NCBI GenBank assembly: GCA_964590495.1
Contig: CAZPWQ010000002.1
Coordinates: forward strand, 19,326 to 83,325
DNA: 64,000 bases
Reading direction: 5' to 3'
Origin: CAZPWQ01 sp964590495
Lineage (GTDB): Bacteria > Bacteroidota > Rhodothermia > Balneolales > Balneolaceae
Made by a program: the position numbers and the translations under genes. Under the pieces are notes generated by a model. That model searched no databases and was not told where the DNA came from. It saw only the letters and a list, made by a program, of their open reading frames with translations. The first letter of the stretch is position 1; every line of letters begins with the position of its first letter. Positions 63,537 through 64,000 of the stretch are shown here, in pieces.

Positions 63537-63582
63537 ATAGGCGCGGTTAATCGCGCCTATCCACATGTTGGCAATGCCAACA
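63537..63582. terminator. Two hairpins between TetR and PLP decarboxylase genes
   Basis: A 9-bp stem ATAGGCGCG (63537-63545) with CGCGCCTAT (63552-63560), then TGTTGGC (63566-63572) with GCCAACA (63576-63582). They lie between the TetR stop and the 3' end of the minus-strand decarboxylase gene. A T-rich tail is weak in both directions, so they may serve as a bidirectional terminator. Confidence 0.6.
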
Positions 63583-63590
63583 ATATTGCC

Positions 63591-64000
63591 CTAATGTGAT
63601 ATGCCGGTAAGGTTGTTTATCTTCTTCCGCAGTACCGACAGAACCAGGTCGATTTCACTCGGGTGAGTACGGAAATTCAAAACTGCCAGCCGCAGATATA
63701 CTGTACCATTAATGTGTGTGGATGAAAGAAAAATTCTCCCGTCTTCATGAATGTTCTTAACCAGCTTTTTATTGAATTTGTTAGCATCATCGTTATGCGG
63801 CAGGTAGCGAAAAAACAGTACCGACAGCTCCGGTTCAGGTCCGACTTCAATACGATCAATCTTCTGAATTTCTCTGTAGATATAGCGTGTCAGCAACAGT
63901 TTTTCCTCAAGGGCGGCCCGGAAGGGTTGCACGCCAAAAAGCTGGAGGGGAAGCCACATGCGGAGCCCCCTGAAATGTTTTGAGAGTTCCGGAGACAGAT
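63591..64000 (-). CDS. PLP-dependent (group II) decarboxylase, C-terminal part
   Basis: This is the 3' end of a minus-strand gene that continues past the right edge. The visible C-terminal 136 residues include LSPELSKHFRGLRMWLPLQ, GVQPFRAALEEKL and the small C-terminal domain VGPEPELSVLFFRYLP ... STHINGTVYLRLAVLNFRTHP. This pattern is typical of PLP-dependent aromatic-amino-acid/glutamate-type decarboxylases. The PLP-binding lysine and substrate residues lie outside the window, so the substrate is not decidable. The ATG inside the visible part (63959) is not the real start because the frame is open upstream. Confidence 0.85.
   Translation of the reverse strand, partial: LSPELSKHFRGLRMWLPLQLFGVQPFRAALEEKLLLTRYIYREIQKIDRIEVGPEPELSVLFFRYLPHNDDANKFNKKLVKNIHEDGRIFLSSTHINGTVYLRLAVLNFRTHPSEIDLVLSVLRKKINNLTGISH

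Noticed and set aside
1..64000. tRNA, rRNA, tmRNA, CRISPR arrays or prophage genes
   Set aside because: No cloverleaf, rRNA motif, regularly spaced repeat-spacer array or phage structural gene was seen on reading through both strands.

Overview
This window looks like a chromosome segment of a Gram-negative member of the Bacteroidota/Rhodothermota/Balneolota group. The evidence is the set of encoded families: an OMP_b-brl_3-type TonB receptor with an N-terminal carboxypeptidase-regulatory-like domain, a DUF5916 outer-membrane protein, a DUF2911 lipoprotein, a short-LID adenylate kinase, TPR-CHAT proteins, many lipoproteins, weak Shine-Dalgarno sites, and many short palindromes at gene ends. 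By eye the base composition is a little below 50% GC. The phylum call is inference, because no rRNA or tRNA is present.

Layout. 1-3 kb: the start of an MscS channel gene (cut by the window edge), adk, a phosphoglycerate-mutase-like metalloenzyme and dtd. 3.0-3.4 kb: an AT-rich intergenic stretch with about ten DnaA-box-like 9-mers and a CTA-type trinucleotide run next to one box, which I read as a probable chromosomal replication origin. dtd and a YfiT/DinB-purM-hydrolase cluster diverge from it. 5.8-10 kb: FkbM methyltransferase, CvfB-like RNA-binding protein, small unknowns, a DUF2459 lipoprotein and a probable small RNA with a strong terminator near 7.6 kb. 10-24.6 kb: mostly minus-strand genes, including fabF, a SnoaL-like protein, a large secreted HELVH protein, a PAQR membrane protein, a TonB receptor and a two-component system. 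24.8-29.5 kb: a KefB-type antiporter and an M14 peptidase. 29.5-29.9 kb: an intergenic repeat block. 29.9-34.8 kb: metK, ruvB, an ECF sigma factor with a membrane TPR regulator, and scpA.

36.6-43.1 kb holds the most unusual locus: two very large exported TPR-CHAT proteins with intact His/Cys dyads, and between them, on the opposite strand, a 40-residue acidic peptide gene with a good ribosome-binding site and a Gly-Gly C-terminus. An ECF sigma factor and a TPR-bearing membrane regulator lie 3 kb away. I propose, as inference only, that these may form a protease-peptide-sigma signalling module.

43.3-64 kb: ftsY, a CDP-alcohol phosphatidyltransferase, a Nudix hydrolase, an IS3-family element with a frameshifted orfB, a DNA-binding HTH protein, DinB and DoxX proteins, a PhoX-like protein, DUF5916, an RND efflux pump with its membrane-fusion lipoprotein, a YdjM-like membrane hydrolase followed by two decayed DUF4097 fragments, the slipin/NfeD pair, a TetR regulator, and the 3' end of a PLP-dependent decarboxylase.

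No tRNA, rRNA, CRISPR array or prophage was seen.
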